NCBI RefSeq assembly: GCF_001458195.1
Contig: NZ_CYPU01000049.1
Coordinates: 62,001-126,000, forward strand
Direction of reading: 5' to 3'
DNA length: 64,000 bases
DNA from: Ruegeria atlantica
Lineage (GTDB): Bacteria > Pseudomonadota > Alphaproteobacteria > Rhodobacterales > Rhodobacteraceae
Shown: positions 34,944-44,157 of the stretch, piece after piece
Layout: each line of letters begins with the position of its first letter
Position numbering within the stretch: the first letter of the stretch is position 1
Position numbers and translations under genes: made by a program
Notes under the pieces: generated by a model
Told to the model about the DNA's origin: nothing
What the model saw: the letters and a program-made list of their open reading frames with translations, nothing else
Database searches by the model: none

Positions 34944-36167
34944 TTAGAACTCGACCGGACCGTCGAGTTCGTGGACCTGCCACGGCAAGCCATGTTCGTT
35001 CAGCATGTCCATGAAGTTGTCCGGATCCAGCTGTTCCGTGTTCCACACGCCGGGTTCGTTCCAGTTGCCTTTCAGTACCTGCGCTGCACCGATCATGGCG
35101 GGGACACCGGTGGTGTAGCTGACTGCTTGTGATCCGACCTCCGCGTAGCATTCTTCGTGATCGCAGATGTTATAGATGTAATAGGTCTTCTCGCCCGAGC
35201 CGTCCTTGGCCTGACCCGTGGCGATATCGCCGATGCAGGCTTTGCCCTTGGTTTCGGCACCCAGATCGCCGGGATCGGGCAGCAGAGTTTTCAGGAACTG
35301 GATCGGGATGATTTCCTTGCCGTCATGCATCACCGGATCGATGCGGGTCATGCCGACGTTTTCCAGTACCTTGGCATGCATGATGTAGGCATCGCCAAAG
35401 GTCATCCAGAAGCGGGCGCGCTCAATCTCGGGGAAGTGGGTCGTAAGCGACTCCAATTCCTCGTGGTACATCTGGTACATGTTTTTCTGGCCGATGGCGG
35501 GGAAATCGTATTCGACTTTTGTGGTCATCGCCGGGCTGGTATGCCATGCGCCGTTTTCCCAGTGGCGCACTTCGGCCAGCACTTCGCGCAGGTTAATCTC
35601 AGGGTTGAAGTTGGTGGCGAATTCCTGATCGTTCGAACCGCCATTGGCATCCAGAACGTCGATCTGGCGAATGGTGTCCAGCTTGTGTTTCTTCAGCCAT
35701 TTGGCGAACACGCTGGTTACACCCGGATCGAAGCCCGAGCCGAGGATGGCCGTCAGGCCAGCCTCTTTGAACCGGTCCTGATAGGCCCATTGCCAGTGGT
35801 ATTCAAACTTGGCCACGTCTTCGGGTTCATAGTTCGCAGTGTCGAGATAATGAATGCCCGCCTCAAGACACGCATCCATCAGCACCAGATCCTGATAGGG
35901 CAGGGCGAGGTTCACCAGCAACTCGGCGCCGGTTTCCTTAATCAGCTTAACCGTGTCTTCGACCTTGTAGGCGTCTAGCTCAGCGGTCGCGATATCAACG
36001 CCCACACGCTCTTTCACCGCCTTGGCGATGGCATCGCATTTAGATTTGGTGCGGCTGGCCAGCGTGATTTCGGTAAAAATATCCGAATTCATCGCCATCT
36101 TGTGCACGGCTGCGTGGGATACGCCGCCCGCGCCTACAACCAGTGTTTTGCCGCTCAAAGTTCCCAT
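34944..36167 (-). CDS. Carboxynorspermidine/carboxyspermidine dehydrogenase (saccharopine dehydrogenase family)
   Basis: About 407 residues. Rossmann motif VVGAGGVSHAAVHKMA at the N-terminus and the saccharopine-dehydrogenase-like body (FDPGVTSVFAKW, DANGGSNDQEF) fit the CANSDH/CASDH family. It condenses putrescine with aspartate semialdehyde using NADPH. The start is set at ATG 36167 because GAGAGGAG sits 9 nt upstream; the first in-frame ATG at 36176 is too close to it. It lies between speA and nspC, consistent with pathway order. Confidence 0.88.
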   Translation of the reverse strand: MGTLSGKTLVVGAGGVSHAAVHKMAMNSDIFTEITLASRTKSKCDAIAKAVKERVGVDIATAELDAYKVEDTVKLIKETGAELLVNLALPYQDLVLMDACLEAGIHYLDTANYEPEDVAKFEYHWQWAYQDRFKEAGLTAILGSGFDPGVTSVFAKWLKKHKLDTIRQIDVLDANGGSNDQEFATNFNPEINLREVLAEVRHWENGAWHTSPAMTTKVEYDFPAIGQKNMYQMYHEELESLTTHFPEIERARFWMTFGDAYIMHAKVLENVGMTRIDPVMHDGKEIIPIQFLKTLLPDPGDLGAETKGKACIGDIATGQAKDGSGEKTYYIYNICDHEECYAEVGSQAVSYTTGVPAMIGAAQVLKGNWNEPGVWNTEQLDPDNFMDMLNEHGLPWQVHELDGPVEF

Positions 36168-36189
36168 GGGGGTCATCTCCTCTCTGGGG

Positions 36190-38079
36190 TTATTCGTAAT
36201 AGGTGTAGCCGTTGATCGAGTCGCGATAGGCGCTCATCAGGGTTTTGCGTTCGCTGGCTTTCAGAGTACCGGTCGAGATCGCCTCGTCCACCATTTTGCG
36301 GAAGGCGGCAACACAGTCGTGAGGGTCGAATTCCACATAGGACAGGACCTGGCTGATCGTGTCGCCCTCTTGTTCGTGTAGCAGGTCAAAGCCGCCGTCC
36401 GCGCGCAGGTCGATGGTGACGACGTTCGTGTCGCCGAACAGGTTGTGCAAATCGCCCAGTGTTTCCTGATAGGCCCCGACAAAGAAAACACCCATGAGGT
36501 ATTCCCGATCTTCGGGCAGGGAGTGCACAGGCAAGCTGGGCGAGACACCGTCGGCCAGGATGAACCGATCAATCTTCCCGTCGCTGTCGCAAGTGATATC
36601 GGAGAGAACCGCGCGACGATCAGGCGTTTGGTTCAGGCCCTGCAGGGGCACAATTGGGTGTAGCTGGTCGATCGCCCAGACATCAGGCAGCGACTGGAAC
36701 AGTGAGAAGTTGCAGTGATAGATATCGGCCACTTTCTCAAGCTGATCATCCACATCCGTGTCCAGATCGTCGCTTGCGGCCAGCGCCTTGAGACGGGCCA
36801 TCAGCGACAGGTAGATCCGCTCAGCCCGGGCCATCTGACGCAGGTCCACATAGCCGCGGCGGAACAACGCGCGCAGTTCGTTGCGGTAGAAATTCGCGTC
36901 GTTCCAGCATTCCTGCAGGCGGTCGCTGCTGAGATAGCCGTTGATTGCAGCCAAGTCTGAGACCAGATGGTGATCGTCCGCTTCGACCTTGGGTCCGTTG
37001 GGTGCGTCATACAGAGTGCTTTCCAGCACGTTGAAAACCAGCATCGACGATGTTGCCACCACGGCGCGGCCGCTTTCAGTGACCAGCGTGGGGTGGTTCA
37101 CTTCTGCCTCATCCATCGCGTAGGCGACAGTCTCGACAACATTGGCGCAGTATTCCTCGACCGTGTAGTTGATCGAGTTCTCGGCGGCCTTCTTCTCACC
37201 TGTGTAATCCACGCCCATACCGCCGCCGAGGTCCAGATGGGTGAGCGGCACGCCCTCGCGCGTCAGTTCGGTGTAATACCGGCAGGCTTCGCCCACCGCG
37301 CGGCGCACATCGTTGACGTCCTGCACCTGCGAACCAAGGTGTGAGTGCTGTAGTTTCAGGCAATGCAGCAAGCCCGCCGCTTTCAGCTTGTCCACCGTGG
37401 CGACCAGCTGATCGGTGTTCATGCCAAAGGCCGATCGATCACCCGAGCTTTCTTCCCACTTGCCGCTGATCTGGTTGGTCAGTTTTACCCGCACGCCGAT
37501 CAGGGGTTCGATGCCCAGCTCGTTATAGACTTCGATCACCGTGTCAGCCTCTTTCGGGCTTTCCAGAACAATGACCGTGTTAAACCCGATCTTGCGGCTG
37601 AGGATGGCCAACTGAATGAACTCGGCATCTTTGACGCCGTTGCAGACAATCAACGCCTCACTGGCCAGACGGTGCGCCAAGGCCACTACCAGCTCAGGCT
37701 TTGACCCGGCCTCAAGTCCATAATTGTATTTCTTGCCGAACTCGACAATCCGGTCGACCACCTGCGCTTGCTGGTTCACCTTGATCGGGAAGACACCGCG
37801 ATAGCTGCCCTTGTAGCCGGTGCGTGCAATCGCATCGCGAAAGCTCTCGTTAATGTGGACAATCTCGTGTTCCAGATAAGAACTGACGCGCAGGATCATC
37901 GGCGCTTTGATGCCGCGTTCATCTAGATCACTGAGAATACCCGGTAAGCTGATCGCTTCGGCCTCGGGAGCCATCGGATTGCGCAGACCGATTTCGCCCA
38001 GCTCCGTCACCTCAATGAGACCTTTGCCCCATTTCTCAACTCCGTAGATGGAATGCGGTGCGTCGGGCGTGTGTTTCAA
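36190..38079 (-). CDS. speA: Biosynthetic arginine decarboxylase
   Basis: 629 residues, the normal length for SpeA. PLP lysine in GVFPIKVNQQAQVVD near residue 100; the fold III barrel has LDLGGGMGVDY and QDVNDVRRAVGEACRYY. The reaction is arginine to agmatine plus CO2, feeding speB. It is the first gene of the four-gene spermidine operon, with AAGGA 8 nt before the ATG. This gives an arginine-only route to putrescine here. Confidence 0.93.
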   Translation of the reverse strand: MKHTPDAPHSIYGVEKWGKGLIEVTELGEIGLRNPMAPEAEAISLPGILSDLDERGIKAPMILRVSSYLEHEIVHINESFRDAIARTGYKGSYRGVFPIKVNQQAQVVDRIVEFGKKYNYGLEAGSKPELVVALAHRLASEALIVCNGVKDAEFIQLAILSRKIGFNTVIVLESPKEADTVIEVYNELGIEPLIGVRVKLTNQISGKWEESSGDRSAFGMNTDQLVATVDKLKAAGLLHCLKLQHSHLGSQVQDVNDVRRAVGEACRYYTELTREGVPLTHLDLGGGMGVDYTGEKKAAENSINYTVEEYCANVVETVAYAMDEAEVNHPTLVTESGRAVVATSSMLVFNVLESTLYDAPNGPKVEADDHHLVSDLAAINGYLSSDRLQECWNDANFYRNELRALFRRGYVDLRQMARAERIYLSLMARLKALAASDDLDTDVDDQLEKVADIYHCNFSLFQSLPDVWAIDQLHPIVPLQGLNQTPDRRAVLSDITCDSDGKIDRFILADGVSPSLPVHSLPEDREYLMGVFFVGAYQETLGDLHNLFGDTNVVTIDLRADGGFDLLHEQEGDTISQVLSYVEFDPHDCVAAFRKMVDEAISTGTLKASERKTLMSAYRDSINGYTYYE

Positions 38080-38180
38080 TCAAGTCAGTCCTTGTAAGTC
38101 AGGGTGCCAGTTTCGCGCCCGCCAATACGGCAGCTATATGATTCTTCCAAGTGTAATCTATGGGGCGGAATTTTCCGAAT

Positions 38181-39266
38181 TCATGCAGCTGTGCGAATTG
38201 GGATCAAATGGTTGTCCCATTGGCAATCAGCCCGGTTGGATATTTGGGCCTTGTTTGTGGACAATTGCCCGATGACTCCTGTCCCGGATGTGAACACAAA
38301 CCCGTTTGATGCGGTGCCTAGGCCGCAAACATCCTCGTGCAGGAAGACGCCATCAAGCTGTCCGTCCGCGACCCGAAAACGGTGCACGGCGTTGCCGCGG
38401 GGGCAGGTGATAGCGACTGTTTCGCCTGCACCGGAAAACGCGATGCTGCCCGCATATCCATGCAACGTACTTTGCTCTGCGTCGGGCGCGCTGAGTAGAA
38501 GGGGCTTTTCGCCACTGCGATGCAAACCCAAAAGGGGAGGGTGTTGCGATGTATTGCCCTGCCATTGCATCGCAAAGCCGATCAAACCGTCAGGTCGCAC
38601 CGCCAGATGGCGGATCGAGTTTTTGTGCAGCTCTTGTGGCAGCTCTACCTGCTCCAGAACCCTGCCATTTTGGTCCAGATAGGTCAGGCGCGGTTGCATC
38701 ACGGGCAGGTTGAGCTTGGTTCTTCCTGTTTCTGGGTGGGTTTCGATCCCGCCATTTGCCACAACCAATGTGCGACCATCTGGCATGAGACGCATGTCAT
38801 GGGGACCGACACCGCCCGAAGCGAACTCGCCAATTCGTGTGTAGTCATCTGTGTTCCAGACACCAATCACGCCCTGACCAGTCTCAAAATCGTTTTCAGT
38901 GGTGAGCAGCCGTGTTCCATCGGTTGAGAACACGCCGTGACCATAGAAATGGCGGCCTTTTAGGGCTTCTAACACAGCGGTCTGTGTGCCGGTCGCGCAG
39001 TCGATAATGATTGCAAATGTTCCCGGACGGCGTGCAAAGGCTACTGCCTGCGCATGGTGGGGATGCGCCGCCGCCGCGTGCCCGCGCGCGGGCAACGGCA
39101 GAGAAAACAGGATGTCACCGCCCATATCCAGCCCGGCCAGCCGAAAAGTCCCATCCGGGAACAGTGCGGCGGCCAGATAATCCGGTGCGCCGACAGCGGA
39201 CCATCCACGAATGGGCGCAAGGCTGGCAGCAGCCAACCCAGCGAGAAAGCTTCGACGGCTTGTCAC
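38181..39266 (-). CDS. DUF1513 protein, exported, of the iron-uptake cluster
   Basis: 361 residues from GTG 39266. The N-terminus MTSRRSFLAGLAAASLAPIRG carries an RR motif typical of Tat export. The body has repeated WD-like beta segments (SVFSTDGTRLLTTEN and VGPHDMRLMPDGRTLVVANGG), suggesting a beta-propeller. DUF1513 genes travel with imelysin and di-haem oxidoreductase genes. It is the last gene of that operon, 3 bp after the imelysin stop. Role in iron handling is inference. Confidence 0.8.
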   Translation of the reverse strand: MTSRRSFLAGLAAASLAPIRGWSAVGAPDYLAAALFPDGTFRLAGLDMGGDILFSLPLPARGHAAAAHPHHAQAVAFARRPGTFAIIIDCATGTQTAVLEALKGRHFYGHGVFSTDGTRLLTTENDFETGQGVIGVWNTDDYTRIGEFASGGVGPHDMRLMPDGRTLVVANGGIETHPETGRTKLNLPVMQPRLTYLDQNGRVLEQVELPQELHKNSIRHLAVRPDGLIGFAMQWQGNTSQHPPLLGLHRSGEKPLLLSAPDAEQSTLHGYAGSIAFSGAGETVAITCPRGNAVHRFRVADGQLDGVFLHEDVCGLGTASNGFVFTSGTGVIGQLSTNKAQISNRADCQWDNHLIPIRTAA

Positions 39267-39269
39267 GGT

Positions 39270-40280
39270 TCAATCCCCGTCCAGTGAGTTGAACCCGGCA
39301 TTGATGCCCAGCGTGGGGCCAAGCTCGGTCGAGGCAATGACGCGGATATCGTTGATGGATTGCTGTAATGCCTCAAGGCGGAACCGTCCCTGCAGGTTTG
39401 CCACCCCGGCAAACGCCGGATCGTTCAGCGACTGCGCCCGGTCGATGGCTGCAGCGAATGCGCCGTCCAGATCTGCCGCGATGTCCGGATGATCTGCCGA
39501 CAGGCGCGCGGCAAGGTCACACAAGGTGGTCAGAGACAGCTGCACATGACGCAGTGAACGATCCGAACGCCGCGCCTCGGCGCGTTTTGGGCGGGGGCGA
39601 TCGAACGTGCCCATCGGGCGGCCAAGGCGGGTATCGGCCGTGAATTCCAGACCGGTAATCAGAGCCTTATAAAGCTCTTGCATGGCTTCGTCTTCCGACC
39701 GGTATGGGCTGTTTTCGCCCGGGTTTGCCAATGCGGGCGCGTAGCCCGCCCAATCCGCGTCAATTGCCATCGCGTTGCGATTGATATCGGCAGTGATTGC
39801 CTGCATCAGTGCGCAGCGATACTCGGCGCTGCCTTGGTCGGTGAACCGTGGATCGTAGAGCATCAGTTCCAGCGAAAAAAATCCGCGCCCGGCCACGGAC
39901 GTTTCCGCGAACGTGTCGGGTGACTGGATGGCTGTGTCTTCGGCAGCGATCAGGCCGGACAGGGCTTTGGGCGTAAAGCCCTTGGTGTCGGGCCAAAACG
40001 CCAATGCAAACGCGCGGTCTTCTGCCTCAGATGGGCCAAAGCGCAGATGACTGACTGAAACCCAGTCGTCAAACGCCGCGTGGTAAGCAGTGCGAAGCGA
40101 GACCGAGGTTGGGTTGCAATCTGTCTGCGCTGCCTCGGCCAATGCGTCGGTGGTCTCCGTCAGTCTGGCATAGCCGGGCAGGATGTGCGCCTCGATGGCG
40201 TCGGACAGGATCGGGCCGCGCTCTTGCGCATAGGCGCCAAGCGGCAATGTCAGGGAAAGGGCAAGTACGAAGGCGCGCAT
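39270..40280 (-). CDS. Imelysin-family iron-regulated periplasmic protein
   Basis: 336 residues with a signal peptide (MRAFVLALSLTLPLGAYA). Imelysin-like helices (HAAFDDWVSVSHLRFGPSE, YRCALMQAITADIN) fit the EfeO/ICMP-type family of iron-binding or peptidase-like proteins. The family's GxHxxE motif is not obvious in this copy. It follows the di-haem oxidoreductase gene by 3 bp. A second imelysin gene lies just upstream as its own unit. Confidence 0.8.
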   Translation of the reverse strand: MRAFVLALSLTLPLGAYAQERGPILSDAIEAHILPGYARLTETTDALAEAAQTDCNPTSVSLRTAYHAAFDDWVSVSHLRFGPSEAEDRAFALAFWPDTKGFTPKALSGLIAAEDTAIQSPDTFAETSVAGRGFFSLELMLYDPRFTDQGSAEYRCALMQAITADINRNAMAIDADWAGYAPALANPGENSPYRSEDEAMQELYKALITGLEFTADTRLGRPMGTFDRPRPKRAEARRSDRSLRHVQLSLTTLCDLAARLSADHPDIAADLDGAFAAAIDRAQSLNDPAFAGVANLQGRFRLEALQQSINDIRVIASTELGPTLGINAGFNSLDGD

Positions 40281-40283
40281 GGG

Positions 40284-41831
40284 TCAAAGGCTTTCTAGAA
40301 AACGGATAAGGGCATCGCGGTCGGGTTTTGGCATCTCGACGACAGCGTCACGCGCTGCCTGTGCCTCACCGCCGTGCCACAGGATCGCTTCAAGTAACGA
40401 CTGCGCGCGCCCGTCATGCAGAAACTGCGTATGTCCTGACACCTGCTGGGTCATGCCGATTCCCCAAAGCGGCGGCGTGCGCCATTCACGACCCGTGGCG
40501 CGCGCTTCGGGCCGATTATCGGCCAAACCTTCGCCCATGTCGTGCAGCAGCAGGTCCGAATAGGGCCAGATCAGCTGAAAGCTATGCTCGGGACGGTCTT
40601 CCATACGATGCGTCACGAACGAGGGCGTGTGGCACGATGCACACCCGGTGTCGTGGAACACCTGCTTGCCGCGCAACACGTCAGCGTCGTTCATATTCCG
40701 CCGGGCCGGAACACCCAGATTCCGGCTGTAGAAGGCGACCAGATCCATGCCGATTTGATCGATTTCGAAGGTCCGGTCGTCGCCATCACCATGCGGCGCG
40801 CTCACGCAATCGACTTGCGAATCAGTGCAATCGCCGTGCGCCGCTGGATAGAGCGGGCTGGAAATGCCTATATCCCCGGCGAAGGCCGCCGCGGATTGCT
40901 CCATGATCGTGGGCATGCCTGCCTTGTGGCCAAACCGGCCCATCATCGGCGCGCCGTATTCAATCGCCCATACGATGTTGGGGCGGCCGGAAACCCCGTC
41001 GCCATCCTCATCTTCTGGGTCCGCATTCGCCAGCAAGTCTTCAACTGGGATCGCTTCGAGTAGACCCAGACCGATCATCTGCGGGGCTACGCGTGGGCTT
41101 AACATGGCGTCGGGGTGCAGCGGGCCATAACCCAAATCCGCAGCCTCGTAGGTCGGGCGGCGCAAGGTAATGGTTTCCCCATCAGCCAACGTGACGGGAA
41201 CGTCCTCGTAAGTGATATCCAGCCTGTATTCCGCCGGGTGGCCGGGAAGGGCCAGATCCTGCATCTGCCCGCCGTAATTCGGTTCGGGCAGGGTGGCGAT
41301 GTAGTCTTCGATCTCGACGTACCCGTCTTCGGATGTGCCAGGGATGGACACGCGCAGGAACATCGAAATCGCGTTGTCATCTGACCCGTTGGGCGTATGT
41401 CCGCGCCCGTCTTTGATGTGACAGCGTTGACAGGATCGTGCGTTGTACAGCGGCCCCAACCCATCCGAGGCCAGTGTGGATGACGGAGATGACACCCAGA
41501 TTTTCTTGAACAGTCCGTTGCCGACTTTGAAGTCAAGCTCCTGCTCGAAACTCAGGTTGCCCGAGGGCTGCGAAAACGCATCTGCGTAGGTGCGCACGCG
41601 GACAGTTGCGGCACCACCGGGCAACTCTTCAAAGCGCTGCGGCGCGCTGAAATCGTCAGGTGCGGCAGTTACCCGCGCAATCCTCGCTTGTTCGTCTTCG
41701 GTTCTGGGAAGGTAGTTGAGGTGAAGATCCCGCAGCTCTGCCGACAGGGATTGGGTGGCCGCAAGGGCGGCCACCGTCACCAGCGAAAGCTTACGCGCCT
41801 TCGTCCATTTTCGATGCGTTGAGTTGCGCAT
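40284..41831 (-). CDS. Di-haem oxidoreductase (thiol oxidoreductase family)
   Basis: 515 residues from ATG 41831, giving a signal peptide ([18 protein letters not shown]). Two haem-c motifs are visible, CQRCH (about residue 115) and CASCH (about residue 400). This matches the DHOR family found with imelysin genes and thought to support periplasmic iron redox. The frame extends upstream to 42056 but there it is a shadow of bfr. Its start lies inside the last codons of bfr by 41 bp. Confidence 0.85.
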   Translation of the reverse strand: MRNSTHRKWTKARKLSLVTVAALAATQSLSAELRDLHLNYLPRTEDEQARIARVTAAPDDFSAPQRFEELPGGAATVRVRTYADAFSQPSGNLSFEQELDFKVGNGLFKKIWVSSPSSTLASDGLGPLYNARSCQRCHIKDGRGHTPNGSDDNAISMFLRVSIPGTSEDGYVEIEDYIATLPEPNYGGQMQDLALPGHPAEYRLDITYEDVPVTLADGETITLRRPTYEAADLGYGPLHPDAMLSPRVAPQMIGLGLLEAIPVEDLLANADPEDEDGDGVSGRPNIVWAIEYGAPMMGRFGHKAGMPTIMEQSAAAFAGDIGISSPLYPAAHGDCTDSQVDCVSAPHGDGDDRTFEIDQIGMDLVAFYSRNLGVPARRNMNDADVLRGKQVFHDTGCASCHTPSFVTHRMEDRPEHSFQLIWPYSDLLLHDMGEGLADNRPEARATGREWRTPPLWGIGMTQQVSGHTQFLHDGRAQSLLEAILWHGGEAQAARDAVVEMPKPDRDALIRFLESL

Positions 41832-42276
41832 AATTGGCTTCGCCAATCCTTTCGTACAGGTCCAGCTGCGTTTCGAGGAAATCGATATGCCCTTCCTCAT
41901 CCGCCAGCAATCCTTCAAAGAGAGACATAGTGACGTAGTCGCCAGCGCTCTGACAGTATTCGCGCGCTTCCTTGTACAAGGCCCGGGCGTCGACCTCTGC
42001 GGCCAGATCACATTCCAACGTCTCTTTTGGGGTCTGGCCGATGCGCAACGGGTCAAGTTGCTGCAAATTCGGGTGACCGCCCAGGAAAATGATTCGCTCG
42101 ATCAGCTTGTCCGCGTGCTCCATTTCTTCGATGGATTCTTCGCGGCTTTTCTTGGCCATGTGGCCGAGGCCCCAATCCTCTTGCAGGCGGTAATGCAGTC
42201 AATACTGGCTGACCGCCGTCAGTTCATGCCGCAGAGATTTGTTGAGATATTCTATGACCTTGGGGTCGCCCTTCAT
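41791..42276 (-). pseudogene. bfr: Bacterioferritin interrupted by an in-frame TGA at codon 26
   Basis: Reading from ATG 42276 (MKGDPKV, AGGAG 7 nt upstream), 161 codons fit bacterioferritin except for TGA at 42201-42199. The context is SQY[14 protein letters not shown], where relatives I recall have Trp. All ferroxidase ligands are present: E18 before the stop, then E51, H54, E94, E127 and H130, plus the haem-ligand Met52. Restarting at ATG 42159 would give a 122-residue protein lacking helix A and E18. Either a nonsense mutation, a readthrough site or a base-call error explains this. Bacterioferritin stores iron and sits downstream of bfd, overlapping it by 53 bp. Confidence 0.8.
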
Positions 42277-42517
42277 CTGCATGCTCCTGTGTTACCTCGC
42301 TGCGAAGCTCGCGAAGCTGCATCGGGACCTCCAACTTATCGCTGGAGCGCATCGAGTCTAGGAAAAGCGGCATGCACCCGCCACAATCTGCTGATTTTCC
42401 AAGGGCATGGTAGATTTTACCAGGGGTAATGACCGCGTAAGGATCAGACGTGCGCATCCAATCGATGGCTGCGCGGATATCGTGATCCGAGATGTTTGTG
42501 CAGTGGCATACGATCAT
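42224..42517 (-). CDS. bfd: Bacterioferritin-associated ferredoxin
   Basis: 97 residues. The 2Fe-2S ligands are CHC at residues 4-6, then the pair CGGC near residue 45 (C-x-C ... C-x2-C). Bfd reduces bacterioferritin's haem to release iron. The tail beyond residue 70 is longer than in E. coli Bfd and overlaps the bfr start by 53 bp in another frame. The ATTAGTAAGTTA element lies 35-46 bp upstream of the start. Confidence 0.88.
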   Translation of the reverse strand: MIVCHCTNISDHDIRAAIDWMRTSDPYAVITPGKIYHALGKSADCGGCMPLFLDSMRSSDKLEVPMQLRELRSEVTQEHADEGRPQGHRISQQISAA

Positions 42518-42551
42518 AGCAATCAGGGCTCTGAGTTGTATTTCCTACTGT

Positions 42552-42563
42552 ATTAGTAAGTTA
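42552..42563. promoter_or_regulatory. Shared 12-bp element ATTAGTAAGTTA upstream of bfd
   Basis: The exact 12-mer recurs at 44001-44012 ahead of the second imelysin gene, in the same orientation relative to the leftward genes. It may be an iron operator or part of the promoter. The regulator is not identified. Confidence 0.45.
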
Positions 42564-42611
42564 ATTTGGAAACGTCCAGAGGCAACAGATCCAAGGTACC
42601 TCACAAGATTT

Positions 42612-42636
42612 GGAGGCGGCGTGAACAGCCGCCTCC
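42612..42636 (-). terminator. Hairpin after the second imelysin gene
   Basis: The arms GGAGGCGGC (42612-42620) and GCCGCCTCC (42628-42636) form a 9-bp stem with a 7-nt loop, located just past the stop at 42658 in the leftward sense and before the bfd promoter. Confidence 0.65.
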
Positions 42637-42657
42637 GCTAGGCGCGAACCTTGTGTT

Positions 42658-43926
42658 TTACTGGAAGACCGCGTCTGGGTTGTCCAGGCTGTCCGAACCT
42701 TCGAACGCGATTTGGTCAAGTTCCAATAAAGTCACAATGCGCTCGATCGTCTTGGTCTGATCGACCAGGCCGTTAACGCCGCCCATGATCAGCACTTCGC
42801 CGCCTTCGTTGCCGCGTTCCAGCATCTGGTCATAGGCAAATCCGGCTTCCGCGGTTGATTTCAGACGTCCCAGAGCCCGCATGGTGTTGGCCAGTTTCAC
42901 CTTCATCTCCGCGTCCAGAGATGGGTCGCTGGCGACCACCAGATCCGACAGCGATGCGCCGGAAACCGGAGTGCCGTCGATGCGGGTGTAGCTGCCCAGA
43001 TAGACGTTCTGAACGCCAAGACCATCGTAGTAGTGGCTGTTGTGGGTGTTGTCCGAGAAGCAATCATGCTCTTCTTCGGGGTCGTTCAGCATCAGGCCCA
43101 GACGCATACGTTCACCGGCCTGCTCGCCGTATGACAGCGAACCCATGCCGGTCAGAATGGCGCTGACGCCAGCGGTTTCGTCAGCCGTCAAGGCGGCGCG
43201 TGCTTCGCCACCTTCGGCCCATTGCGCGGCCATCCATTCCAGATCGCTGACCAGCAGATCAGTCGCAGCGCTCAGGTATTGTGCACGGCGGTCGCAATTG
43301 CTGTTGGTGCAGTCTTCACCCTGAACGTAATCGGTATACGGACGGTCGCCTGCGCCCGCGCCATGGCCGTTCAGATCCTGACCCCACAGCAGGAACTCGA
43401 CTGCGTGGTAGCCTGTGGCAACGTTTGCCTCGATCCCGTCGGCTTCGTGCAGGGTTTCGCCCAGCAATTCCGGGGTGATTTCGCTGGCGTCGATAGTTTT
43501 GCCCGACAGCTCAAAGCTGGGGTTGGCGATGACATTCAGCGCGGCGAACTCGTTCTCGTCAGTCGGATCGCCATAGGCTGCGTCCACATAGTCGATCAGC
43601 CCTTCGTCCAGCGGCCATGCGTTTACCTTGCCTTCCCATTCGTCAACGATCGCGTTGCCGAAACGGTAAACCTCGGTCTGCTGGTAAGGAACACGTGCGG
43701 CAACCCAAGCGGCGCGTGCTGCGTTGAGTGTGGCGTCTGATGGATCAGCAATCAGCGCATTTACGGCGGCCTGCAGCGACTTTGCCGCGATCAGGCTGTC
43801 GTCATATTTGGCTTCGGCGATGTTCGCGTAGGTGGTCAGAACGTCGATCTTCGCTGGGGCGTCCGCAAACGCTGTAGTCGCGATCCCAAGGGTCAATACG
43901 CTTGTGGCGGCAAAAAATTTGGTCAT
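42658..43926 (-). CDS. Imelysin-family iron-regulated protein, IrpA-like
   Basis: 422 residues with a signal peptide (MTKFFAATSVLTLGIATTAFA). The imelysin GxHxxE motif is present (GYHAVEFLLWGQD, about residue 168), and the Cys pair CTNSNC follows. These periplasmic proteins bind iron or haem-linked substrates and are repressed by iron in known cases. It is a separate transcript ahead of the bfd-bfr-DHOR-imelysin-DUF1513 operon; the 12-mer ATTAGTAAGTTA lies about 75 bp upstream. Confidence 0.88.
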   Translation of the reverse strand: MTKFFAATSVLTLGIATTAFADAPAKIDVLTTYANIAEAKYDDSLIAAKSLQAAVNALIADPSDATLNAARAAWVAARVPYQQTEVYRFGNAIVDEWEGKVNAWPLDEGLIDYVDAAYGDPTDENEFAALNVIANPSFELSGKTIDASEITPELLGETLHEADGIEANVATGYHAVEFLLWGQDLNGHGAGAGDRPYTDYVQGEDCTNSNCDRRAQYLSAATDLLVSDLEWMAAQWAEGGEARAALTADETAGVSAILTGMGSLSYGEQAGERMRLGLMLNDPEEEHDCFSDNTHNSHYYDGLGVQNVYLGSYTRIDGTPVSGASLSDLVVASDPSLDAEMKVKLANTMRALGRLKSTAEAGFAYDQMLERGNEGGEVLIMGGVNGLVDQTKTIERIVTLLELDQIAFEGSDSLDNPDAVFQ

Positions 43927-44000
43927 GGAGGTGACACTTTCCTGTCAAAAAAACTCACTAGCGCCGCCTCAGCGACGCGCATGCGCCAAAAACTGAGTGA

Positions 44001-44012
44001 ATTAGTAAGTTA
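44001..44012. promoter_or_regulatory. Shared 12-bp element ATTAGTAAGTTA upstream of the imelysin gene
   Basis: Second exact copy of the element seen before bfd, within 75-86 bp of the imelysin ATG. Confidence 0.45.
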
Positions 44013-44157
44013 GGTCAACCTGAGTCTTATTGTCGGAAATAAATGTCGCACCCTTTCCCCATAATTAGCGGGGTAGGTGGACCGAAGCCGCGATTGCACG
44101 GGGTATTAATCACATTAGAATGGACGACGTGATTCCTTGTTGGATGGTGCTTTGTTT

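Noticed and set aside
41832-42056. N-terminal extension of the di-haem oxidoreductase
   Set aside because: It is the shadow of bfr; the signal peptide begins at ATG 41831.
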